8,426 nucleotides of DNA from Firmicutes bacterium UBA6648 (GCA_002455605.1 DKLE01000263.1:1-8426), one strand, 5' to 3'; shown: positions 1 to 5,879, numbered from the stretch's first letter. Numbers and translations are program-made. Notes: a model not told the origin generated them from the sequence alone.

Positions 1-217
1 CTAATTTATGTGCATTAGCTCCGAAAGTGTTGGCATAAATCAAATCCGCACCGCTTTCTACATACATGCGATGGATTGCCGTAATCTTCTCCGGGTGAGT
101 AATAGCCAGAATTTCCGGCCTCTCCCCCAATTCTAATCCACTTTTTTGAAGCATCGTGCCCATGGCCCCATCCAATATGACATACTTCTTTGTACTAAAA
201 ATATTTTTCAATTTCAT
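1..217 (-). CDS. metH: Cobalamin-dependent methionine synthase, N-terminal fragment (homocysteine-binding domain)
   Basis: Partial gene: the first 72 codons are visible and the rest lies beyond the left edge. The ATG is at 217-215, preceded by a purine-rich AGGAATGGAAGG stretch that can act as ribosome binding site. The fragment matches the start of the homocysteine S-methyltransferase domain: a hydrophobic strand leading into DGAMGTML (residues 16-23), then GERPE, THPE, and the strand-end motif YANTFGAN (61-68) that helps form the homocysteine/zinc barrel. In full MetH this domain moves a methyl group from methylcobalamin to homocysteine, giving methionine in the cytoplasm. It lies 68 bp downstream of a separate MetH reactivation-domain gene on the same strand, which strongly favours a B12-dependent MetH lacking its own C-terminal activation module. 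A shorter stand-alone homocysteine methyltransferase cannot be excluded, because the folate, cobalamin and zinc-ligand regions are not in view. Confidence 0.85.
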   Translation of the reverse strand, partial: MKLKNIFSTKKYVILDGAMGTMLQKSGLELGERPEILAITHPEKITAIHRMYVESGADLIYANTFGANAHKL

Positions 218-285
218 ATCCTTCCATTCCTGTTTAAGTATCCATCTATATCATTATCATTTATTTTAATATTCTTTTTATAAAA

Positions 286-1017
286 TCACTGTGGTTTTCC
301 GCAATAACCTCCGCTGGCCCGGAATTGGCATTGGCTTTTTCTCTGACAAATATCACAAGCATCAAATTCTCTGCCTGCTTTAACTTTCATGGGTTCTCCG
401 TCCTGCTGTTCTGTCAATGGATGCAGTCCTATTATTGCCGTAACGGATTTACGAGGTAAGAGCAAATGTTCGCTGCTTTGTGTCAACCCTATTTTCTTTT
501 CCATTTCTAGAAGATTTGAAAAGATTTCCTGAGCTTCTAGAGACAAGTCTCCATACCCAGGGCTAAATCTTGTGGTCAAACCCATTCTCTGCTGCTGGTA
601 ATCCACTTTAAGCTGCCGATTGATTTGATCACATAAGTCTTCGATCAGTGATGAAGCACAGGCATCTAAAGCCATAGCTTTTGCCATATCCGTAATCTGT
701 GTTCTTCTTATGAGCCGATCCACTTGCTGTCCCAGAGTAACCGCCATTAAAACACACTTTTCACAACCCCGAAGATGTTTTACGATGGCCTGGCCTCCCA
801 GTCTGTTCTTTTCATTTGCTATATAAATCTCATCTGATTCCTTAGAAAATGCCAGGGAAAATTCTTTATAAACCGTACGGGGTGCTGCAGTATCCAGAAT
901 TAATTTCGAACTCTCTTCTATTAATTGCAGGCTTTTTGCATCGGGCTCTTTATTTCCGAACTTCATACAAGCATAAATAAAAGCTGTGCTTATTTTTTCC
1001 GGTAATTCTATTTTCAT
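286..1017 (-). CDS. Stand-alone methionine synthase reactivation (activation-domain) protein
   Basis: A complete 243-residue protein resembling the C-terminal activation domain of MetH (Met_synt_B12 family). In the known enzyme this domain binds S-adenosylmethionine and remethylates cob(II)alamin, rescuing methionine synthase after oxidation. The diagnostic motif is RFSPGYGD at residues 150-157; R150 and Y155 have the spacing of the SAM-binding Arg and Tyr in the E. coli RxxPGY motif. Other landmarks are a CEKC pair at 85-88 and a C-terminal cysteine group at 221, 224, 230 and 239. The ATG at 1017 has a GGAAG ribosome binding site 8 nt upstream; the stop is TGA at 286-288. Free-standing versions occur in Thermotoga and many Clostridia, where MetH itself stops after the cobalamin domain. 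Its position directly upstream of metH on the same strand supports co-transcription and a partner role. A redox partner would supply the electron but is not visible here. Confidence 0.9.
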   Translation of the reverse strand: MKIELPEKISTAFIYACMKFGNKEPDAKSLQLIEESSKLILDTAAPRTVYKEFSLAFSKESDEIYIANEKNRLGGQAIVKHLRGCEKCVLMAVTLGQQVDRLIRRTQITDMAKAMALDACASSLIEDLCDQINRQLKVDYQQQRMGLTTRFSPGYGDLSLEAQEIFSNLLEMEKKIGLTQSSEHLLLPRKSVTAIIGLHPLTEQQDGEPMKVKAGREFDACDICQRKSQCQFRASGGYCGKPQ

Positions 1018-1114
1018 TTATTAAGCTTCCTTTCCATTCGTTCCCTTTGCTGTGTCTTTTAAAAAATTTCCCTATCTGAAGGTCAACTATTGAAAATTCA
1101 AAACACGGTATCGC

Positions 1115-1131
1115 AATTAATTGGATTAATT
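1115..1131. promoter_or_regulatory. Operator-like inverted repeat AATTAAT-TGG-ATTAATT
   Basis: Perfect 7-bp arms separated by 3 bp. It overlaps the -10 hexamer and predicted start of the minus-strand met promoter. The symmetry and placement suggest a dimeric repressor site, but all paired bases are A or T, so chance is a real possibility in DNA this AT-rich. The same block recurs, with two substitutions, at 1269-1286. Confidence 0.4.
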
Positions 1132-1137
1132 ATACCA
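1129..1137 (-). promoter_or_regulatory. Extended -10 promoter for the reactivation protein-metH transcript
   Basis: Read on the minus strand, TGGTATAAT is a perfect extended -10 element (TGn followed by TATAAT; the hexamer is at 1134-1129). No strong -35 sits at 17 nt; TTGCAA at 1160-1155 is 20 nt away, so the promoter would rely on the TGn extension. Transcription would start near 1122, giving a leader of about 105 nt before the ATG at 1017. The start point falls inside the inverted repeat at 1115-1131, an arrangement expected for a repressor operator. Confidence 0.6.
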
Positions 1138-1141
1138 CAAA

Positions 1142-1171
1142 TTGTTGATTTTATTTGCAATATAGTATAAC
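1142..1171 (+). promoter_or_regulatory. Candidate promoter for metY-metA
   Basis: TTGTTG (1142-1147), an 18-bp spacer and TATAAC (1166-1171) form the best sigma-A-like pair I could find upstream of metY. It would start transcription near 1178, giving a leader of roughly 150 nt containing the palindrome at 1235-1253 and the second direct-repeat copy. The match is modest and several other TATA-like strings occur nearby, so the true start could lie elsewhere. Confidence 0.3.
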
Positions 1172-1234
1172 ATATCAAATATGTATATAGATACCAAAAA
1201 AAAACGCTTTTTTTGTGTATAAACCAAATTATAT

Positions 1235-1253
1235 CAAACTATCCTATAGTTTG
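1235..1253. promoter_or_regulatory. Perfect 8-3-8 inverted repeat CAAACTAT-CCT-ATAGTTTG
   Basis: Two perfect 8-bp arms around a CCT spacer, centred about 83 bp upstream of the metY ATG. It could be a protein-binding site or, if transcribed, a short hairpin in the metY leader; no U-run follows, so it is not a terminator. The heptamer ATAGTTT/AAACTAT is also the half-site of the streptococcal MET-box (TATAGTTTSAAACTATA, bound by MtaR), but here the two halves face the opposite way. The similarity is suggestive at most. Confidence 0.5.
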
Positions 1254-1314
1254 TACATATAAAAGAACCAATTATTTGGATTATTTTTTTATATATAAAT
1301 TAGTAAAACGCAAT

Positions 1315-1319
1315 GGAGG
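1315..1319 (+). promoter_or_regulatory. metY ribosome binding site
   Basis: GGAGG ends 7 nt before the ATG at 1327. This fixes the metY start there and rules out an in-frame upstream TTG at 1213, which would add 38 residues resembling translated AT-rich leader. Confidence 0.9.
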
Positions 1320-1326
1320 TAAAAAC

Positions 1327-2616
1327 ATGAATGAAATAAAAGATATGTCATTTGAAACAAAATGCGTTCATGGCGCATATAAAGCAGAAAGCGGTCAGCC
1401 TCAGGTACTGCCTATCATTCAAAATACTACATATAGATATTATAATTCTGAAGATGTAGCAGAATTATTTGACCTGGAAAGTGCAAACTTCATGTACACC
1501 AGACTGGGCAGTCCTACTGTAAACGCTCTTGAAGAGAAAATGGCACTGCTGGAAGGCGGAAGTGCAGGCATTGCCGCAGCCTCCGGAATGGCAGCCAGTT
1601 TTATAACTATCTGTAATATCTGCCAGGCGGGCGATCATATCATTTCAGCAGCTAATATTTATGGAGGCACTCATAACCTCTTTGGCGTCTCTTTAAAAAA
1701 ATTAGGCATAGAAATAACTTTTATCAATCAGGATTTACCTCTTGAAGAAATATTGAAGGCACAACGCCCTGAAACAAAAGCTATCTTTGGAGAAACAATC
1801 GGAAACCCTGCCTTAAGCATCCTTGACTTTGATAAATTCTCCAAAGCGGCACAAACTATGGGAGTCCCCTTTATCGTGGACAATACTTTAGCATCTCCCG
1901 CACTTTGCCGGCCGATTGAACACGGTGCAGATATTGTCCTTCACTCCACCACCAAATATGCCGATGGGCACGCCAGCTGTGTAGGGGGCGTGGTAGTCGA
2001 AGCAGGTACTTTTGATTGGTCCGCTTCCGGCAAATTCCCAGGGATGGTAGAACCGGATGAAAGCTATCACGGACTATCTTTCTATAATAAATTTAATGAA
2101 ACTGCATTTTCTGTCAGACTCCGTGCAGTAATGCTTAGAGATTTCGGATGCACGATGGCTCCAATGAACGCATATTTAACCCACCAGGGTTTGCAGACTC
2201 TCCACCTCCGAATGGAGCGCCACAGTGAGAATGCCTTGGCCTTAGCAGAATACCTTCAAAATCACGAAATGGTTGACTGGGTTCTTTACCCCGGCTTGAA
2301 GGGCGACAAATATTTTGAACTGGCTGAAAAATATCTCCCTGCCGGTGCAGGAGGTGTTTTATGTTTCGGTGTAAAAGGCGGAAAAGCAGCAGGAGAAAAC
2401 TTCCTTTCCAATTTGAAGCTGACAAGTATTGTGGTTCATGTGGGCGATATCCGCACTTCGGTATTACACCCTGCAAGTACCACTCATCGGCAGCTCTCTG
2501 AAGAAGAACAGATTGCAGGAGGAATTAAACCGGAGCTTATTCGAGTTTCAGTAGGCCTTGAATCCATTGAGGATATCAAAGCCGATTTTAATCAAGCATT
2601 AAAAGCAGTAAAGTAA
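1327..2616 (+). CDS. metY: O-acetylhomoserine sulfhydrylase (PLP-dependent)
   Basis: A 429-residue enzyme of the Cys/Met metabolism PLP family, the usual length for MetY. It converts O-acetyl-L-homoserine plus sulfide to L-homocysteine and acetate, the direct sulfhydrylation route to methionine. Family signatures: QVLPIIQNTTY near residues 26-36, the phosphate-contacting YTR (57-59), SGMAA (86-90), Asp185 in VDNTLASP (pairs with the pyridine nitrogen) and the Schiff-base lysine Lys210 in HSTTKYADGH. The C-terminal HVGDIRTSVLHPASTTHRQL and IRVSVGLESIEDI segments are typical of the family and bind substrate carboxylate. The start at 1327 is chosen because of the GGAGG 7 nt upstream. metA follows after 16 bp, and its product is the substrate of this enzyme. 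A cystathionine gamma-synthase is less likely: those are about 380-400 residues, and this protein has the longer MetY-type mid-region (about residues 215-260). Confidence 0.95.
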   Translation: MNEIKDMSFETKCVHGAYKAESGQPQVLPIIQNTTYRYYNSEDVAELFDLESANFMYTRLGSPTVNALEEKMALLEGGSAGIAAASGMAASFITICNICQAGDHIISAANIYGGTHNLFGVSLKKLGIEITFINQDLPLEEILKAQRPETKAIFGETIGNPALSILDFDKFSKAAQTMGVPFIVDNTLASPALCRPIEHGADIVLHSTTKYADGHASCVGGVVVEAGTFDWSASGKFPGMVEPDESYHGLSFYNKFNETAFSVRLRAVMLRDFGCTMAPMNAYLTHQGLQTLHLRMERHSENALALAEYLQNHEMVDWVLYPGLKGDKYFELAEKYLPAGAGGVLCFGVKGGKAAGENFLSNLKLTSIVVHVGDIRTSVLHPASTTHRQLSEEEQIAGGIKPELIRVSVGLESIEDIKADFNQALKAVK

Positions 2617-2618
2617 GC

Positions 2619-2625
2619 AAGGAGG
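2619..2625 (+). promoter_or_regulatory. metA ribosome binding site
   Basis: AAGGAGG, near-perfect complement to the 16S rRNA tail, sits 7 nt before the metA ATG within the 16-bp gap after metY. Strong independent initiation of the second gene is expected. Confidence 0.85.
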
Positions 2626-2632
2626 ATTAAAA

Positions 2633-3556
2633 ATGCCTTTAATTATACCTAACGAGTTACCGGCTTCTGACGCCTTACAAAAAGAAAACATCTTTATTAT
2701 GCATAAAGGCAGAGCTATCACTCAGGATATCAGACCCCTGAAAATATTAATTGTCAATCTAATGCCTACAAAAATTGCAACGGAGACTCAGCTTGCAAGA
2801 GTTCTTGCCAATTCTCCCCTTCAAGTTGAATTGACCTTGGTATGTATGGATTCCCATGAGTCTAAAAATACTTCTCAAGAACATATGAACTCTTTCTATA
2901 AGACTCTTGATGAAATCCAGGATCAGCTGTTTGACGGAATGATTATAACAGGAGCTCCTGTGGAAACCCTCCCTTTTCAAGAGGTAGACTACTGGAAAGA
3001 GCTGTGCCAAATCTTTGAATTTTCAAAGACTAATGTATATAGCAGTATGCATATCTGCTGGGGAGCTCAGGCCGCTCTTTATTATCATTTTGGAATTGAA
3101 AAGCATCTGACTGACGGGAAAGTTTTCGGTGTCTTCGAGCATAAGGTTGTTAGACCGTTCACCCCGCTGATGAGAGGCTTTGACGAACTTTTTTATGCCC
3201 CCCATTCCAGGCATACTATGGTAAAAAAGGAAGACATCTTGGCCCACCCTCAAATCCGTATCTTGGCGGAATCCAAAGAAGCCGGTGTCCATATCCTGGC
3301 AACCGACAATGGAAGACAAATATTTATTTTAGGCCATCAGGAATATGATAAGGAAACCTTAGCCAACGAATATTTCAGAGATGTAAAAAAAGGAATGGAT
3401 ATCCAGGTTCCGTGTAACTATTTTAGAGATGACAATCCGGAAGACGAAATTCTGTTCCGATGGAGGGGGCATGCCAGCCTGCTTTTCACCAATTGGCTGA
3501 ACTATTATGTATATCAGGAAACTCCATATGATTTGTCTACAATGGAGCATAAATAA
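2633..3556 (+). CDS. metA: Homoserine O-acetyltransferase (MetA family, acetyl-CoA type)
   Basis: A full-length 307-residue MetA-family acyltransferase. It acylates the hydroxyl of L-homoserine, the committing step to methionine, in the cytoplasm. The catalytic set is intact at canonical numbering: nucleophile Cys142 in HICWGAQ, His235 and Glu237 in GHQEY, plus Lys47, Lys163, Ser192 and Arg249. Residue 111 is Glu (in TGAPVET); in characterised relatives Glu111 goes with acetyl-CoA and Gly111 with succinyl-CoA, so the product should be O-acetylhomoserine although the family is often labelled succinyltransferase. This agrees with metY immediately upstream. The ATG has AAGGAGG 7 nt before it, starting 2 nt after the metY stop, so the two genes are almost certainly one transcript. 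The transcript should end at the hairpin about 25 bp downstream. Confidence 0.96.
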   Translation: MPLIIPNELPASDALQKENIFIMHKGRAITQDIRPLKILIVNLMPTKIATETQLARVLANSPLQVELTLVCMDSHESKNTSQEHMNSFYKTLDEIQDQLFDGMIITGAPVETLPFQEVDYWKELCQIFEFSKTNVYSSMHICWGAQAALYYHFGIEKHLTDGKVFGVFEHKVVRPFTPLMRGFDELFYAPHSRHTMVKKEDILAHPQIRILAESKEAGVHILATDNGRQIFILGHQEYDKETLANEYFRDVKKGMDIQVPCNYFRDDNPEDEILFRWRGHASLLFTNWLNYYVYQETPYDLSTMEHK

Positions 3557-3581
3557 TAAAAAAACAATAAAGCTAAAAAAT

Positions 3582-3650
3582 AAAGGAGCCAATGCAAAGT
3601 GCAGCCTTCTCAATGAGATTTCTATGGTTTTGCATAGCTCCTTTTTATTT
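3582..3650. terminator. Bidirectional terminator between metA and fbp
   Basis: The left arm AAAGGAGC-CA-ATGCAAA (3582-3598) pairs with TTTGCAT-A-GCTCCTTT (3629-3644), giving about 15 bp with a small bulge. The 30-nt loop contains a further mini-hairpin, TCTC-AAT-GAGA (3608-3618). On the plus strand the stem runs into CTTTTTATTT; on the minus strand it runs into a T-rich stretch complementary to the A-run just before 3582. It can therefore stop both metY-metA and the convergent fbp transcript. Confidence 0.85.
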
Positions 3651-3675
3651 AATTACCTATTTATATTATAGCTCT

Positions 3676-5625
3676 TTATCTTGTTTCTTTAATTAGACCG
3701 GATCGGTAGGCTTTTACCAAATTCTTTAAATCCTCCACCTGCACCTGTAAGTCTTCACCGATATCAGAAGTCTGAACGGTCAGTCTCACCGGCATGTGTT
3801 CAACGATTTTAATGGTAGGAGCATGAAATTCCTGGCTGCCGTCCTCCTTCATCGGGCTATATGGCGGGTGTTCCGCAAGGGCCATAAACCTGGAGTTGAA
3901 AATAAAGGTATATCCTGCAATTCCAGTCTGCTTTTGATAAGCCTTTGATATACCGCCGTCAATAATAAACAGTTTGCCTCCGCCTCTGACTGGGCTCTCA
4001 CCATCTTTGATTTTAACCGGTACATGGCCGTTCAATATATGTGAAGTATTTGGATCTAATCCAAACTCTTCTAATATTTTTTCACATATTACACGCTCAT
4101 TAATCAATTTATAATAAGGAACCGTATATTCTTTGTGAGATTTTTTATCTGCTATAAAGGAACGCTCAAAGGTAGTCATCTGATCCTTACCAAATAACGG
4201 AGACTTGCTGCCAAGCCACAAATACCACATGATATCTCCGGAGATCCCTGTTTCATCGGATGCTAACGGATTGAAATAAGCTTTTCTGACTTCATCATCC
4301 AGATAATCCATTAAAGCCTTTCCGCTGGAAGTTGATCCGTTTAAAGTAACCTCTTCAAAGTCTCCCTCTTCAGTCATCGGTATACAGCCATGATAAAGCA
4401 GATTGCCATTCACACACTTATACATTGCGCCATGACTGTAAAGGAATCGAATATGCTCTTGCAGCTTTTCACTCTCTAAAAAGGAGGCTTCTAGCGTATT
4501 CATCAGAAGATTTTCTTCCGCTGTAAGCTGATATGGATTTTTAGGATCGATAGTCGGGAAGTTGGTATCTCTCAATTCCCACTCTACATCCTTAATGGTG
4601 ATAGTTCCCTTTTCAAAATTAATTTTATCTAAAACCAAACGGTTATCCATCTTATATTCCGGATGGGACATAATTCGCTGCCCTTCCACCTTGTGTTGAA
4701 TAATGGCTATAGCCTTGTGCATTTTTGCTGCTAATTGTTCATCCACGGGATCAAACGTATTTCGGTCCAGCATATGAGGTGCAAAATAAGTACAAGGATC
4801 ATCGGCATATACCTTAGCTGCAAAGACTGCCAACGGTCTTAGATTGATGCCATAACCAATTTCAAGCATATCGAAATTATTATAGCTGATATTCATTCTG
4901 ATGACATTGGTTATGCATGCCCAATTACCTGTGGCTGCTCCCATCCAAACGATATCATGGTTTCCCCACTGAAAATCCACATCATGAAATTTCATCAAAT
5001 ATTCCATAATGTAGTCCGGGTGTGCTCCTCTGTCAAAAATATCGCCGATAATATGTAATCTGTCTACTGCCAGTCTGCTTATGGTATCGGACAATTCAAC
5101 AATAAATTGCTCCGCCACCTGGCATTCCACAATGGAATTGATGATCTCATTATAATAATGGGATCGGTTTGCCTCATCATCCGCATGTAATAATTCATCT
5201 ATAATATATGCACTGTCTTTAGGAAGCCTTTTTCTCACCTTTGATCGGGTGTATTTTGTAGACACCGATTTGCAGACTTCAATCAGTCTATAAATAGTTA
5301 CTCTGCACCATTCATTAAAATCGCTTTCTTCTTTATGTCTTCTTTCCAGTTCAGCTTCTGCATTGTAAATAAGTGATGCCAGCTTATCTCTTTCCTTTTC
5401 CGGTAAACGCTTTTCAAAGATTTCATCTATCTTGGAACGAATAACACCTGATGCGCTCTTTACCATGTGAATAAAGGCTTCGTGTTCACCGTGCAAATCA
5501 CTTAAAAAGTATTCCGTCCCCTTGGGTAAGCTTAAAATAGCCCTCAAATTAATAATCTCTGCCGATGCCTTCTGGATATTCGGGTATTCTTTCGACAATA
5601 GCTTTAAATATTTTTCTTCAAACAT
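3676..5625 (-). CDS. fbp: Fructose-1,6-bisphosphatase, class III (Firmicutes type)
   Basis: A 649-residue class III FBPase; the B. subtilis enzyme is about 670. It hydrolyses fructose 1,6-bisphosphate to fructose 6-phosphate and phosphate in gluconeogenesis. The protein belongs to the calcineurin-like metallophosphoesterase superfamily, whose metal-binding motifs are all present: SDLHG (42-46), GDIFDRG (194-200), WGNHD (220-224), the later His in YHGCIP (His412) and GHVP (His534), followed by IDGGISK. The long segment between the first two motifs (about 60-185) is characteristic of this class and rich in charged helices. The start at 5625 is preferred over an in-frame ATG at 5652: GAAGGG lies 9 nt upstream of it, and a good promoter predicts transcription starting near 5656, leaving only about 4 nt before the upstream ATG. 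Known relatives are Mn2+-dependent, activated by phosphoenolpyruvate and inhibited by AMP; that regulation is inferred here. Confidence 0.95.
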   Translation of the reverse strand: MFEEKYLKLLSKEYPNIQKASAEIINLRAILSLPKGTEYFLSDLHGEHEAFIHMVKSASGVIRSKIDEIFEKRLPEKERDKLASLIYNAEAELERRHKEESDFNEWCRVTIYRLIEVCKSVSTKYTRSKVRKRLPKDSAYIIDELLHADDEANRSHYYNEIINSIVECQVAEQFIVELSDTISRLAVDRLHIIGDIFDRGAHPDYIMEYLMKFHDVDFQWGNHDIVWMGAATGNWACITNVIRMNISYNNFDMLEIGYGINLRPLAVFAAKVYADDPCTYFAPHMLDRNTFDPVDEQLAAKMHKAIAIIQHKVEGQRIMSHPEYKMDNRLVLDKINFEKGTITIKDVEWELRDTNFPTIDPKNPYQLTAEENLLMNTLEASFLESEKLQEHIRFLYSHGAMYKCVNGNLLYHGCIPMTEEGDFEEVTLNGSTSSGKALMDYLDDEVRKAYFNPLASDETGISGDIMWYLWLGSKSPLFGKDQMTTFERSFIADKKSHKEYTVPYYKLINERVICEKILEEFGLDPNTSHILNGHVPVKIKDGESPVRGGGKLFIIDGGISKAYQKQTGIAGYTFIFNSRFMALAEHPPYSPMKEDGSQEFHAPTIKIVEHMPVRLTVQTSDIGEDLQVQVEDLKNLVKAYRSGLIKETR

Positions 5626-5634
5626 TTCCTGTTT

Positions 5635-5640
5635 CCCTTC
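5635..5640 (-). promoter_or_regulatory. fbp ribosome binding site
   Basis: GAAGGG on the minus strand ends 9 nt before the ATG at 5625-5623. No comparable purine-rich site precedes the alternative in-frame ATG at 5652, so this site decides the start. Confidence 0.6.
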
Positions 5641-5662
5641 ATAAAAAAACATTACTATTAAA

Positions 5663-5691
5663 ATAATACTAGAGCCTTACAATAAAAGCAA
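5663..5691 (-). promoter_or_regulatory. fbp promoter
   Basis: On the minus strand, TTGCTT (5691-5686), a 17-bp spacer and TATTAT (5668-5663) make a reasonable sigma-A promoter. The predicted start is near 5656, giving a leader of about 30 nt to the preferred ATG at 5625. Confidence 0.6.
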
Positions 5692-5732
5692 CATAAAGCT
5701 TTAAAATTATCGAATATACATTCCATGCATAA

Positions 5733-5746
5733 AGATATGCATATCT
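5733..5746. promoter_or_regulatory. 14-bp perfect palindrome in the fbp/transporter divergent region
   Basis: AGATATGCATATCT is a perfect palindrome with no spacer, lying about 42 bp upstream of the fbp -35 and 55 bp upstream of the transporter -35. A second ATGCAT occurs 7 bp to its left (5725-5730). The position suits an upstream activator or a shared regulator. I recognise no known binding consensus in it; chance occurrence is possible. Confidence 0.35.
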
Positions 5747-5800
5747 AACGTAAATGCGAACAAGTTTATACAGATTTATGCAATTTTTTGAATATTGCGA

Positions 5801-5829
5801 TTGATTTTACCATTTGTATACAGTATAAT
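5801..5829 (+). promoter_or_regulatory. Promoter of the NhaC-family transporter gene
   Basis: TTGATT (5801-5806), a 17-bp spacer and a perfect TATAAT (5824-5829): the best promoter in the window. Transcription should begin near 5836, just after an in-frame TTG at 5835, which excludes that codon as the start and gives a leader of about 44 nt. Confidence 0.8.
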
Positions 5830-5866
5830 TTTAATTGTACCGGATTACTTGCAGTTATGTTATATT

Positions 5867-5873
5867 AAGGGGG
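5867..5873 (+). promoter_or_regulatory. Transporter ribosome binding site
   Basis: AAGGGGG followed by six A residues and then the ATG at 5880. This fixes the start and removes the 15 extra residues that an upstream TTG would add. Confidence 0.85.
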
Positions 5874-5879
5874 AAAAAA

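Larger units (their letters stand above)
1018..1326. other. Divergent control region between the metH arm and metY-metA
   Basis: About 310 bp of very AT-rich DNA with no credible gene. It contains a consensus extended -10 element for the minus arm, a weak candidate promoter for the plus arm, a 7-3-7 inverted repeat (1115-1131), an 8-3-8 inverted repeat (1235-1253), two near-identical 18-bp direct repeats (1114-1131 and 1269-1286), a smaller CATAT-CAA-ATATG repeat (1171-1183) and an A9-CGC-T7 tract (1196-1214). I looked on both strands for SAM riboswitch, cobalamin riboswitch and T-box signatures and saw none, nor a terminator/antiterminator pair. Control by one or more DNA-binding proteins is therefore the likelier mode, but no regulator gene lies in this window. 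Confidence 0.7.

Noticed and set aside
218..285. Small coding sequence between the reactivation gene and metH
   Set aside because: The minus-strand ATGs here meet stop codons within a few codons; the gap holds only AT-rich spacer and the metH ribosome binding site.
1087..1101. Possible CodY box (AATTTTC on the minus strand)
   Set aside because: Only about 10 of 15 positions match the CodY consensus, which is expected often in DNA this AT-rich.
1213..1326. 38-residue N-terminal extension of metY from a TTG
   Set aside because: The GGAGG site 7 nt before the ATG at 1327 and the family's usual length of about 430 residues fix the start; the extension reads as translated AT-rich leader.
2135..3613. 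Antisense frames over metY and metA
   Set aside because: Both genes on the plus strand are complete with intact catalytic residues; the antisense products show no recognisable domain or initiation signal.
5835..5879. 15-residue extension of the transporter from a TTG
   Set aside because: The promoter at 5801-5829 would start RNA at or after this codon, and AAGGGGG sits 6 nt before the ATG at 5880.
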